From the NCBI RefSeq assembly GCF_015477775.1, contig NZ_JADLQO010000018.1:124001-188000 (forward strand): DNA of 64,000 nt, written 5' to 3'. The translations under genes were made by a program, and so were the position numbers. How positions within the stretch are numbered: the stretch's first letter is position 1; each line of letters begins with the position of its first letter. Source of the DNA: Nocardia abscessus. GTDB lineage: Bacteria; Actinomycetota; Actinomycetes; Mycobacteriales; Mycobacteriaceae. The notes beneath the pieces are model-generated. The model saw only the letters and a program-made list of their open reading frames with translations. It was not told where the DNA came from and ran no database searches. Positions 1-8,809 of the stretch are shown piece by piece.

Positions 1-753
1 TTCCAGGTTCAGCGCCTCGAGCGGCTCGTCGAGGTCGGTGCCGTAGTGGTACGCGTTGTCCGACAGCGAGACGATCACGGCGCGCCCGGCCAACGCCGCG
101 AGCAGCATCCACCAGTGCGCACCGTAGGCGGCGAACGCCGCGCCGTGCAGCACCGTGATCGCGGCCGCGTCGACGCGCAACTGCCGCAGCACCTCCCCCT
201 GCGCGACGCGCTCGAGCAGCGGCCCCGCCACCGTCTCCGGACCGTCCACCGTCCGGGCGAGGCGGCGCACCGCCGCGGCGGGCAGCACCGCCAGCACGAC
301 GGCCGCGACCTCGAGTAGATACAGTCCGCCGAACAGCCGCAGGTAGTACCCGGGCGCGGCCTTCGCCCAACTGGAGGTCGCCGGGTCGTAGATCTCGGCC
401 CGCTCACGGGTCCGGCTGTAGCGGTGGTGCAGCAGGTGACCGGCTTTGAGCAACGCGAACGGCGAGCCGTACAGCACGGCGAGCACACGTCCGTTCCGGT
501 CGTTGCGGGCGCGCCGACGGTGTAGATTGCCGTGCACGGCCTCGTGGATCACCGACCAGAGCGTCGTCGTCAGCAGCGCCGACGGCAGCAGTACCCAACC
601 CCAAGCACGGTCGCGGGGCAACAGCAGCAGCGGTAGCGCGAAGAGCTGGAAAAGACCGAGCGCCAGCACTCCGGCGGTCAACCACGATCCGATCCGCCGG
701 TCGTCGTCGCGGCGCCGCGCGCGGACGGCGTTGCCGGTGCGCCGTTGGGTCAT
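1..753 (-). CDS. Membrane fatty acid desaturase (3' part beyond the left edge)
   Basis: Reading leftwards from the ATG at 753 gives 251 uninterrupted codons to the window edge. The protein has a basic N-terminus, two hydrophobic helices, then HEAVHGNLH (HxxxH) and HLLHHRYSR (HxxHH). These are the di-iron histidine boxes of membrane fatty acid desaturases/hydroxylases. A further His lies in DNAYHYGTDLDEP near the edge, where the third box would begin. GAGGTGATCGAGG precedes the start; an in-frame GTG at 768 is an alternative. Family knowledge: such enzymes introduce double bonds into membrane-embedded acyl chains. The exact substrate cannot be told, and the C-terminus is outside the window. 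Confidence 0.75.
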   Translation of the reverse strand, partial: MTQRRTGNAVRARRRDDDRRIGSWLTAGVLALGLFQLFALPLLLLPRDRAWGWVLLPSALLTTTLWSVIHEAVHGNLHRRRARNDRNGRVLAVLYGSPFALLKAGHLLHHRYSRTRERAEIYDPATSSWAKAAPGYYLRLFGGLYLLEVAAVVLAVLPAAAVRRLARTVDGPETVAGPLLERVAQGEVLRQLRVDAAAITVLHGAAFAAYGAHWWMLLAALAGRAVIVSLSDNAYHYGTDLDEPLEALNLE

Positions 754-950
754 CTCGCCCTCGATCACCTCTCCGGTCTTCCTCCGGAAACCGAGCGTGC
801 CCGATCCGCCCCACGAACACCCCTACACACGCTGTCGCGCCCCTTACGTCCGCGCAACGAAACGGTGATGTGGCAGAACAACGCACGGGTTTCACGGGTG
901 GCAGGGGCTGATCGGCGCACCGAGGCGAGGACACCGGCTCATACTCTCGG

Positions 951-1961
951 CTAGGCGGACGGCCGAGGCGGACGTTCCTGATCGTTTCGACGCGGTGAAC
1001 TACGCCGAGGCCGAGATCGTAACCATCTGTCCCGCAGTTCCAGACTGATCTCCGGCGTGTAGTCGGCGGCGTACACCGACATGTAGACGGCAGTCACGCC
1101 GAAGTAGCCGAGCAGGAAGAATGCCGGGCTGAGCCCCACCTGGATATCGAAATCGCAGACCACGACAGCGACCAGCAGCGCACCGAGGTACTTGTGGAAG
1201 AAGCCGAGAGTCTTGTCGGTCTCGGTCGTCTCAGGTGGGCGTGAGTGGCGTCCGCTTCGATCCGCCCGATGACCACGAGGGCGAGCACGATTAGCAGAAG
1301 GAGCCAGTTGTGCCGGAGGGGGATCCAGTCTGCTCGGCCGGTTCTGTTGAAGATCGCACCTCCGAAGATCTCCAGATCGGGGAGATCGGCCCGCACCCCC
1401 GATGGCCAATCGGAATCGTCGCCGAGTTCCTGCCCGCTATTCGCCGGAAGCGTCACGATGGCGGCGTACACCGAGATGAAGATGACAGTCGGATATACCA
1501 AGAGCTGCAAGGGATTGAACTTGAAGTCTCTCTGCAGGCGCTGCATCTCGAGCGCGCTTCGCCGGGCGATCCGGAGATTCCCGTGTGATTCGCTGAATGG
1601 CCGGCTGCAATGTCGACATCAGCACTCGGGTCTGGAACAACGAAACCCGGACAGGGAGCAGCACGGCGGCGAAGACGCCGCCGGCGAGGAGGACGGCCAG
1701 CGGCCACGCCGCGACCAATGGCAATGAGACACCGTCGAGCACTCGGACGGCGAAGGCAAGGATTCTGCGCCAACAGCCGGTCGCCCACTCGTTGTTCGTC
1801 ACCGCAACGACCGACGGCACCAGAACCGCGTACGCGACGAATGCGGCAGCGGCCTGCTTGGCGTTGCGCAGGCCTTGCACAAGCTTCGGAACACCGACAA
1901 CCGCCACCACCAGACTGAGGATCCCGGCAAGCCAGCTGACTTTCTCGACTGCGTCCCACAC
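951..1961 (-). pseudogene. Membrane protein gene disrupted by two apparent frameshifts
   Basis: Three consecutive frames must be joined to give one plausible protein of about 335 residues. Frame 1 starts at the ATG at 1961 (MWDAVEKVSWLAGILSLVV) and reads as good membrane protein to about 1565. Sense then moves to a second frame (MQRLQRDFKFNPLQLLVYP) between about 1548 and 1568. It moves to a third frame (ETTETDKTLGFFHKYLGALL) between about 1231 and 1246, ending at the TAG at 951. Each frame turns into Arg/Ser-rich nonsense after its switch point. At least five hydrophobic helices are visible. I do not recognise the family. Recent gene decay or sequencing errors would look the same. Confidence 0.6.
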
Positions 1962-2258
1962 GTCGCGCTCCTCACCCAGCGTGACTCACCGCAGACAACG
2001 GAAGTGATGCGGCGATCGACAGTTGTATCGTGCCTGACGCTGTGCCACGGTGGGGGCTATGTCCCATTTTTTTGCAACGCTCGCGCGACGGCCGTTGCGG
2101 GATTCAAGATCGCGCTGATCGCAATCATTCTTCGAACATCTTGCAGCGCTTAGTGTCCCGGATACCCCTCTGTCCGGACCGGGTCCGATGTGGACCGCAG
2201 TGGACTGCGATGCCCACCTCGGTCCGCGACACCGAACCTACTTCTGATTCGGAGCGAC

Positions 2259-3002
2259 GTGCAGCCAACTCCTTGGTCGGCCAATGACTCTCGACTCGAT
2301 CGAGTACCGAGCGCGGCGCCGGGACGGCTCGCCGGTTCCCGCCCGTCGCTGTCCACGCTGAACGGCTACTGGGGCTATCTGGGCGCCGTGGCAGGCAGCA
2401 TCGTCACGCTTGTCCTGCTGTTCCAGCCGTGGCTGAGGGTCGCCGGCGCCGACGGCAAGGCCAGCGCCAATGCGTTCGGCCGGGTCAGCGCGACCACCTC
2501 CTACCTGAACGCCTGGTCGGCGACGCAGGCGCCCGCCGCGCGGATCAGCGGCGGCCTGGCGCTGCTCGCCGCGGCCGCGATCGTCGTCACCGTCTGCTCG
2601 GTGGCGGCGAATCTGCGGTATCGCACCGAGGTGCTGGCGCGGGCGGCGACGATCTCCACGGTGACCACCGCGGCGCTGGTCGTGCTCACCGTGCTCTACA
2701 TCAACAGCAAAGCTCCCGAGCTGCGCGCCCCGCTCGCTCGCTCCTCGGACTTGGGTGGACAAGTCGGAATGGTGACGAGCTGGGCCTTCGGCAACGGCAG
2801 CCTCATCGTGCCGGGAGTCAGGCAAGTCTCCTACGACACCGCGGGATTGACCTACTGGGCGCTGCTCGCGGGCGCCACTTCACTCGGCTCGGCCATCATC
2901 GCGGTCACCCAATGGGTGTACAACCATCCACCCGCGGCCCTCCGCCTGCCGTATCGCATCGCCGGCTCGAAACGCTCCGGCGATCCGGCCCGGCGAGAGT
3001 GA
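2259..3002 (+). CDS. Integral membrane protein, four predicted helices
   Basis: A 247-residue protein is read from GTG, chosen because GGAG lies four bases upstream. The 23 in-frame codons further upstream look non-coding. Four hydrophobic stretches are seen: YLGAVAGSIVTLVLLFQPWL near residue 50, a second near 105, a third near 135, and a last one near 210. A polar extracytoplasmic segment separates the last two. The pattern is that of small actinobacterial conserved membrane proteins without assigned function. It converges with the small minus-strand membrane protein gene 11 bases further on. No catalytic motif is visible. Confidence 0.7.
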   Translation: MQPTPWSANDSRLDRVPSAAPGRLAGSRPSLSTLNGYWGYLGAVAGSIVTLVLLFQPWLRVAGADGKASANAFGRVSATTSYLNAWSATQAPAARISGGLALLAAAAIVVTVCSVAANLRYRTEVLARAATISTVTTAALVVLTVLYINSKAPELRAPLARSSDLGGQVGMVTSWAFGNGSLIVPGVRQVSYDTAGLTYWALLAGATSLGSAIIAVTQWVYNHPPAALRLPYRIAGSKRSGDPARRE

Positions 3003-3013
3003 ACAGGCTGCGC

Positions 3014-3271
3014 TCACTGCCGCTGCGCCGGTCGGCGGCGGAACAATCGCCGGATGTATTCGCCGACACCGGCGAGCGCCCGCGGTTCCGCTGTGGTTTC
3101 GACGGTTTCCTGGGCCGACGTCGCCTGGGCGAATCGCACGTGCAGTTGTTCCCGGACCTGGTCCGGGGTATAGGCACGGCGGCGGCGCTCGGCGCGCACC
3201 ACCACGACACCGGTGGCGACCACACCGGCCGCACCCGCCAATCCCAACGCCTTCCACCACCTCATACGCAT
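3014..3271 (-). CDS. Small single-pass membrane protein
   Basis: 85 residues. MRMRWWKALGLAGAAGVVAT begins a single N-terminal transmembrane helix (about residues 7-27). A strongly basic stretch (RAERRRRAYTPDQVREQL) and a charged cytoplasmic tail ending in RRLFRRRPAQRQ follow. The arrangement suggests a membrane-anchored protein with a basic cytosolic tail. The start lies 11 bases from the divergent amidase gene, so the two promoters must overlap neighbouring coding sequence. No family is recognised. Real coding is supported by codon bias and the clean helix-plus-tail architecture. Confidence 0.6.
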   Translation of the reverse strand: MRMRWWKALGLAGAAGVVATGVVVVRAERRRRAYTPDQVREQLHVRFAQATSAQETVETTAEPRALAGVGEYIRRLFRRRPAQRQ

Positions 3272-3282
3272 AGGCTACGACC

Positions 3283-3939
3283 ATGACGGGTGCGGGCATC
3301 AGTCTCGACCGAGCGGTCGAGGTCACCAGGACGGGCGACATCTGGCTTTTCCGAGGCCATTCGACAGCCGACCGGGTGATCCGGATGACGACGAACAGTC
3401 CGGTGAACCATGTCGGGATGTCCGTCGTGATCGAGGATCTGCCCGCGTTGATCTGGCACGCCGAGCTCGGGCGATCCCTGCCCGACATGTGGTCGGGAAA
3501 CGCGCACCGTGGCGTCCAGTTGCACAACCTGCGCGATGCCGTACTGGTGTGGGCCCACCGCTACGGTCAGCAGGCCTGGTTGCGCCAGTTGGACCCTCCC
3601 GCCACCCGGGAGATGGAGGACAGCGTGCTGCGCACCATCGCCCGGCTCGACGGCACCCCGTTCCCCTCCACCGCCGGTCTGGCGGCGCGCTGGCTACGCG
3701 GTCGCGCCCGCCTGCCGCGCCGCAAGTCGCGTCGGTCCACTGCCCGCGAGGTGGAGAACGCGTACTGCGCCGAAATCGTCGCCGCGACATACCAAGCGAT
3801 GGGACTGCTGCCGCAACACCGGAGCCCTGACTGGTACGACCCGGGCCGGTTCTGGAGCGGAGACGGCTTGCGGCTGTCCGGCGACTACGAGCTGACCGGC
3901 GAGATAGCCGTCCGAACACCGCCTCCTACGGACTCCTGA
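3283..3939 (+). CDS. Permuted papain-like (YiiX/NlpC-P60-type) amidase or hydrolase
   Basis: 218 residues. GDIWLFRGHSTADRVIR and SPVNHVGMSVV (His43), followed much later by VENAYCAEIVAATYQAMG (Cys162), give the circularly permuted order His-then-Cys typical of YiiX/YaeF-like papain-fold enzymes. Known members cleave amide or thioester bonds, often on lipids or peptides. The substrate here is unknown. No signal peptide is seen, so the protein should be cytosolic. It is divergent from the small membrane protein gene. Confidence in the fold is moderate; confidence in the reaction is low. Confidence 0.6.
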   Translation: MTGAGISLDRAVEVTRTGDIWLFRGHSTADRVIRMTTNSPVNHVGMSVVIEDLPALIWHAELGRSLPDMWSGNAHRGVQLHNLRDAVLVWAHRYGQQAWLRQLDPPATREMEDSVLRTIARLDGTPFPSTAGLAARWLRGRARLPRRKSRRSTAREVENAYCAEIVAATYQAMGLLPQHRSPDWYDPGRFWSGDGLRLSGDYELTGEIAVRTPPPTDS

Positions 3940-4061
3940 CCGACGAGTTCCCCGCTGTCGGTTGCCCGTATCCACCGCTGTTCGCGGTCGTGATCCCGAG
4001 CCACGGAAGGGGCGATCGTACCGGCACTCGTGAGCTGCCTTCCGGCGCAGGGGATTACCGC

Positions 4062-7000
4062 TCAGGCGAACGGCCACCGGGACAGGCGGGCCTCCGCACG
4101 CGACTCGTACGGCCGCGCGCCGAGTGCGCGCGCCCGGTTCCGCGCGGCGACCACCTCGTCGCGGGCGCCAGGGAGACCGAGGATTCCGCGTGCGGTGCCG
4201 CGGTAGAGCCCGGACGGGCCGAGACACACCAGTCCCGGCCATTGCACGATCAACGTCTCCCCCCACCCCCTGGTCAGCGGCTCGAGTTCGGCGGTGAATT
4301 CGACCACCCGGTCGCGATACCGCGGCGCGCGCAGGCCGACCACGAGCAGCGCCTCGATCAACAGCGGCACGCGCACGACGACGCGCGGGCCGTGCAGGCT
4401 TCCCGGCAGGGCGATGATCGACTCGATCGATGACATCGCCCGGTCGTGGTCATCGATCTCCGCCGCGGCCATCGCGACCACGAGCGCGAAGTCCTCGTCG
4501 AAGTCCTCCGCCATGCGGTCGGCTTCGCCCAGTACCTCGCCGAGGCGTCCGCGATGCCACAGCTCGATCGAACTGCTCGTCAGCACCGACGCCTCGGCGA
4601 GCAGCCGAGCCCGGTCGTCGACCGCGCCCAGATCGTCGGCGAAGCGCGTCATCAGCGCCCGTGACTGCTGGTAGTCGCCACGCAGCACGGCGAGCATCAC
4701 CTGCCACCACAGCTGGGTGGCCGCGAGATCGGTGCCTGCGTCGGAGGCGAGCCCGGCGAACTCGGCCGACAGCCGGCGAACCAGCCGCATATCGCCCGCC
4801 TCCAGGGCACAGACCCGGCGCAAGTGGACCGCCGTCGCCCGCGCCGTGCGGTCGTGGCCCGCCAGTTCCTCGAGTTCCTCGGCGATCTTGCGCCGGTCGG
4901 CGACGGTGGCCGGTTCCCAGGTGCACACGAATTCGGCCAGCAGTACCTGCGGCCATGATCGGCTGCCCGGTGCGCTGCGCGCCCGCGCCTCGGCCAGGGC
5001 GTCGAGATCGCCCGCGATGCCGTGGATCGCGCGGTCGGCGGCCTCGATCGCTTCCACGTCGGCGACCAGATCGGCGTCGAGATCGAGGCGATGGGCCAGT
5101 GCCTGTGCGCGTAACGCCGACGAACCGGCCTGCACCACACCGTATCCGGAGAAGTAACCGGCCACACCCCGCGGCGCCGCCAGCAGCGCGGTGCGCGCCA
5201 GTCCGGACCAGTCGCGGCGTTCACCGCATCGCCGACCGGCTCGGTCGAAACACGCGGCGGCCGCGTCGTAGTGGCCGAGCCGGTTGTGCGCCTGTCCCGC
5301 GAGCAGATCGAACTCGATCGACAGCTCCGCATCATCCGGATCCGCGTGCCGGATTCCGCGCGCGGCAAGGTCGGCGCACTCGGTGGCCGCGTCCCGCCGC
5401 AGAGCGTCCCGCGCCGCCGCGAGACAGGCGCGCGCCGCAGCGGAATCCAGCGCGTCGAGTGCGGCGGCGCTGCGATGCAGTGCCTGCGCGGTCAGGGCGC
5501 CGGGTCGCAGCTCGGCCAGCGCGTCCGCGATCCGCCTGTGCAACAGCGCCGTCCGTACCCCACCGATCGTGGCGAGCACGGCGGCGCGCACGAGTTCGTG
5601 CCCGAAGGCGGCGACGCCGTCCTGGACCGAGACGACCCGCGCGGCGACGAGTTCACCGATCCGATCGTCGAACCCCGCAGCGCCGTCGGCGGCGGCGAGC
5701 AGTCCGATCGAAGCGTGCGGGCCGATGACGGCCAGCACCTCGGCGAGCGCGCGGGCCGACGGCGAAACGACGCCCAGCTTCGCCGCCGTGATCTCGGCCG
5801 CCGCGCCTCCGACGTCCAGCGGTCGGCCCGCCCGGACGAGATCGCACAGTTGTGCCGCGACGAACGGACTGCCCCCGCTCAACTCGACGATCTGAGCGCG
5901 CACCTCGGGATCGACCGACCCCGGACCAGCGCGTACCAGCTCGTCCACGGCCGCGTCGGACAGCGGCGGCAGCTCCACCGCGACATGGGTTCCCGCGGAC
6001 TGCAGCGACCGCACCGCGGCGCCCACCTCGTCCGGAAGCGGCTCGGGCCGGACGGTGAGCATCAGCAGGACGGGGTGGGCGCGCAGCACCCGCACGGCCG
6101 CCGCGATCATCCGTACCGAATCGGGATCGGCCCACTGCACGTCATCGATGATCGCGACCACCCGGCCGGTTTCGCGCGCCACGTCCGCGAACAGCGCGGC
6201 GAGCGCGCGCGGCGTCGGGAGGTCGGGGAGGACGCGCCCGGCCAGGGCCGCCTGATCCAGCCACGGCGTCAGCGTCGCCAGGGCAGAGGCGCTCACGCCA
6301 CTGATGCCCGCGGTGAAGAAGGCCACGTCGCCGTGGCGTCGCACGGCGTCCTCGACCACGGCCGTCTTGCCGATTCCAGGGGCGCCGCGCACCGTCACGA
6401 CGGTCAGCCCCTGCTGCGAGCGGGCGCGGGCGCGGTCGAGGACAGCGGCGACGTCGGCACGTCCGACGAGGGCCGACCGCCCCGTCGACGGCGTCGCCGG
6501 ATTGCGGATCTCGTTCTCGATCCGAACCGTGTCGGGTGCGGGATCGAGCCCGAGATCTTCGCGCAGCGAACGCCGCAACCGGACGAGAACGTCCAGCGCC
6601 TCCGCGATCCGCCCGCTGTCGCGCAGCGCCAGCGCCAGCAGCCTGGCCGTGCCCTCCCGATGCGGATGCCGTGAACGTTCGTCGGCGAGGACTGTGACCG
6701 CGTGCCGTGCGCGGCCCAGCACGATCAGTCCTTCGGCGCACAATTCGACGAGTTCGGATCGCAACTCGTCCAGACGCGCCCGTTCCGGCGCGAGTTCGGC
6801 GACGTCGTCGACGTCGGACAACGCGTCGCCGCGCCACAGGCGCAGAGCGCGTTCCAGCAGATCGACGGTCCGGGCCACGTCCCCGTCGGCGTGGGCCGCG
6901 CGGGCATCCCTGGACAGTACGTCGAGCAGGTCGAGATCGGTGCCCGATCCGCCGCACCGCAGCACGTAGCCGTTCGGACCCGTCTCGATCCGGAAGTCGG

Positions 7001-7301
7001 GAACGGGCCGCAGCGCCCGGCGCAGCCGCGACACGTAGCCCTGCAGGGTGACCAGGGCGCTGTCGGGCGGGTTTCCTCGCCACAGCAGTTCGCACAGGTA
7101 GTGCGCGCTGCGGGTGGTGCGCTCGGCGGCGAGGATGACCAGGAGGTCGGCGTGTTTGCGCGCCGGGATGGTGAGGCGGGCGCCGTCCGGACCGCGCACC
7201 TCGAGCGGTCCGAGCACCGCGATGGCCGGCGGGTGGTCGCCGGACCCGCCGCGCACCAGCGTCACACCAGCGCCCTGGTCGAGTCTCGGCTCATGACACA
7301 C
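4062..7301 (-). CDS. SARP/BTAD-family transcriptional regulator with AAA ATPase domain
   Basis: About 1,079 residues. Residues 26-105 form an OmpR-like winged helix (TLQGYVSRLRRAL, GPNGYVLRCG). Residues 120-265 form a bacterial transcriptional activator (BTAD) domain. A P-loop ATPase follows, with GAPGIGKT at 306-313 and a Walker B/sensor VVAIIDDVQWADPDS near 390. A long helical-repeat C-terminus completes it. This is the architecture of AfsR/SARP-like activators. The GTG at 7301 is chosen because AGGAG lies seven bases upstream; GTGs at 7265 and 7256 are alternatives. At 7301 it overlaps the divergent membrane gene start by nine bases. It probably controls that gene or a nearby pathway. Confidence 0.8.
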   Translation of the reverse strand: MCHEPRLDQGAGVTLVRGGSGDHPPAIAVLGPLEVRGPDGARLTIPARKHADLLVILAAERTTRSAHYLCELLWRGNPPDSALVTLQGYVSRLRRALRPVPDFRIETGPNGYVLRCGGSGTDLDLLDVLSRDARAAHADGDVARTVDLLERALRLWRGDALSDVDDVAELAPERARLDELRSELVELCAEGLIVLGRARHAVTVLADERSRHPHREGTARLLALALRDSGRIAEALDVLVRLRRSLREDLGLDPAPDTVRIENEIRNPATPSTGRSALVGRADVAAVLDRARARSQQGLTVVTVRGAPGIGKTAVVEDAVRRHGDVAFFTAGISGVSASALATLTPWLDQAALAGRVLPDLPTPRALAALFADVARETGRVVAIIDDVQWADPDSVRMIAAAVRVLRAHPVLLMLTVRPEPLPDEVGAAVRSLQSAGTHVAVELPPLSDAAVDELVRAGPGSVDPEVRAQIVELSGGSPFVAAQLCDLVRAGRPLDVGGAAAEITAAKLGVVSPSARALAEVLAVIGPHASIGLLAAADGAAGFDDRIGELVAARVVSVQDGVAAFGHELVRAAVLATIGGVRTALLHRRIADALAELRPGALTAQALHRSAAALDALDSAAARACLAAARDALRRDAATECADLAARGIRHADPDDAELSIEFDLLAGQAHNRLGHYDAAAACFDRAGRRCGERRDWSGLARTALLAAPRGVAGYFSGYGVVQAGSSALRAQALAHRLDLDADLVADVEAIEAADRAIHGIAGDLDALAEARARSAPGSRSWPQVLLAEFVCTWEPATVADRRKIAEELEELAGHDRTARATAVHLRRVCALEAGDMRLVRRLSAEFAGLASDAGTDLAATQLWWQVMLAVLRGDYQQSRALMTRFADDLGAVDDRARLLAEASVLTSSSIELWHRGRLGEVLGEADRMAEDFDEDFALVVAMAAAEIDDHDRAMSSIESIIALPGSLHGPRVVVRVPLLIEALLVVGLRAPRYRDRVVEFTAELEPLTRGWGETLIVQWPGLVCLGPSGLYRGTARGILGLPGARDEVVAARNRARALGARPYESRAEARLSRWPFA

Positions 7302-8039
7302 ACCCCAGCACTCCTGCCAACCCCGACCACCGGCGAAGATCGGACCGTCGTCGGCGGCCCCTCTCGCGAGACTGTACTGCGGATGTGCGGTGCGGCGCTG
7401 ACCATCGGCGGCGTCCTGTGCATCGCGGGCGGCACCCTGCATCCGATCGTCGCGGGAAAGGGCCATTCGGTGGAGGCGCTCACCGCCTCTGGCACACCGA
7501 TCGCGCAGATCCTGCTCGGCATCGGCACCGTCCTGCTGATCCTCGGCCTGCCCGGCATGTACGCGTGGCTGCGGCCGAAGCTCGGCGTGGCCGGATTCGT
7601 CGGCACGGTCTGCTATCTGGTCGGCAACATCGTCACCGGGACGGGGCATCTCACCGTGGAAGTGTTCGTCGCCCACCCGTTCGCGTCCGATCCCGCCACC
7701 GCGCACCTGATCGCCGACAACGACAACATGATCGACACGACCGCGTTCGCGCTGCTCAACACGATCGGCGGCTCGGTCATGCTCACCGGAATGGGCCTGC
7801 TGGGCGCGAGCATGCTGCGCAACAACACGGTTGCGCGCTGGATCGCGGTGCTCACACTGCTCGGCATGGTGGGCTTCTTCCTCCCGATTCCCGCCACTCA
7901 GGGGCTGTCGGGATTCATCTACGAAGCGCCACGCGGCATCGCCGTCGCCGCGATCGGTGTCCTGATGCTGCGCCGACCGAGCGGCTTGCGTCGCTGGGCG
8001 AAGCGCCTGACCTCGTCGGATGACGAGCGGACCGAGTGA
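7293..8039 (+). CDS. Six-helix integral membrane protein
   Basis: 248 residues with six hydrophobic segments, the first being GAALTIGGVLCIAGGTLHPI. Between helices are acidic and His-containing loops such as FVAHPFASDPATAHLIADND. The ATG at 7293 has only a weak ribosome-binding site. The in-frame ATG at 7383 is a possible later start and would also remove the overlap with the divergent SARP regulator. I do not recognise the family. Position suggests it is a target or partner of that regulator, but nothing in the sequence shows this directly. Confidence 0.7.
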   Translation: MTHTPALLPTPTTGEDRTVVGGPSRETVLRMCGAALTIGGVLCIAGGTLHPIVAGKGHSVEALTASGTPIAQILLGIGTVLLILGLPGMYAWLRPKLGVAGFVGTVCYLVGNIVTGTGHLTVEVFVAHPFASDPATAHLIADNDNMIDTTAFALLNTIGGSVMLTGMGLLGASMLRNNTVARWIAVLTLLGMVGFFLPIPATQGLSGFIYEAPRGIAVAAIGVLMLRRPSGLRRWAKRLTSSDDERTE

Positions 8040-8086
8040 TCGGGCCGATTCTGGTCGAGAAGCCTGCCCGAGAGGGAAGAAAATTG

Positions 8087-8135
8087 CTCCCGCCGGTCCG
8101 GAGCGTTCTGGTGCGAACGATCAGACCGGCGGGAG
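8087..8135. terminator. Hairpin between convergent genes
   Basis: CTCCCGCCGGTC at 8087-8098 is the exact reverse complement of GACCGGCGGGAG at 8124-8135, a perfect 12-bp stem with a 25-base loop. It lies between the convergent membrane-protein and secreted-protein genes. It lacks a T-run, as is common for actinobacterial terminators, and could serve both strands. Confidence 0.6.
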
Positions 8136-8175
8136 ACTTGGTGTTCCCGACTGCCGCCGAGCGGAACGGGAAATG

Positions 8176-8607
8176 TCAGGCGGCGGTGACGGTCAGCACG
8201 TAGCTTGCGGCCGCGCCGTCCGCGGAAGAGACGACGACCTGGTAGTCGTTGCCGTCGGCGACGAGATCGGCATGCGGAACCTCGGCGGCGACCTGCGGCC
8301 CGATCAGCGGGGCCACCGAGACGCGGGCGTTGCCGTTCGCGGAGGTGACGTCGAAGCTCAGGCGCTGGCCCGGCGCGGTGGCGATGGAGTAGCTGTCGGA
8401 CTTGCCCTGGCCCACATTGCCGCTGGCCTCGGTGCTGTTCTGACCGGGGTTGATCTGCAGGCGATACACAGTGCCCGGCACCGACGGAATGCCGGGCGCG
8501 GCCTGTGCGGTCGCGACGCCTCCGGCCGCGAAGGCGACGACGGCGAGCACCGCGGGCACGGTACGCCACGACGAACGAAACACTCGAGATGCGATCATGG
8601 TCACCAT
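8176..8607 (-). CDS. Small secreted protein
   Basis: 143 residues. The N-terminus, MVTMIASRVFRSSWRTVPAV continuing into LAVVAFAAGGVATAQAAP, is a Sec signal peptide with cleavage expected after AQA. The in-frame ATG at 8598 gives an equally good signal. The mature part (about 105 residues) is a beta-rich domain with GKSDSYSIATAPGQRLSFDV and ends YVLTVTAA. It resembles pre-peptidase C-terminal-like or other small beta-sandwich extracellular domains, but I cannot assign it firmly. No cysteines occur in the mature protein. It is probably transcribed alone, with the hairpin at 8087-8135 as terminator. Confidence 0.65.
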   Translation of the reverse strand: MVTMIASRVFRSSWRTVPAVLAVVAFAAGGVATAQAAPGIPSVPGTVYRLQINPGQNSTEASGNVGQGKSDSYSIATAPGQRLSFDVTSANGNARVSVAPLIGPQVAAEVPHADLVADGNDYQVVVSSADGAAASYVLTVTAA

Positions 8608-8809
8608 CTTTCCTCACGCGGTGGTCGAGTTCACAGGCGACTCCGCGGAATCGGTGGCCGGTCGCCCAGGCCACCGCGTCGGGATGCCGCCGCCCCTGGA
8701 CACGTGCAGGTGTTTGTTGTCGGCCATTCCCCAGAACTGCCGGTCACAGATATCCGACAATGGGAAAGCCCGGCGTTCGTCGCGGGCCAGTGGCCGATAG
8801 GAGAACCCG

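Noticed and set aside
7302..7706. N-terminal extension of the SARP regulator
   Set aside because: The in-frame extension lies antisense to the membrane protein gene and looks non-coding. The ribosome-binding site supports GTG 7301.
8087..8135. Hairpin as an attachment site or riboswitch
   Set aside because: A convergent-gene terminator explains it; there is no integrase or conserved aptamer.
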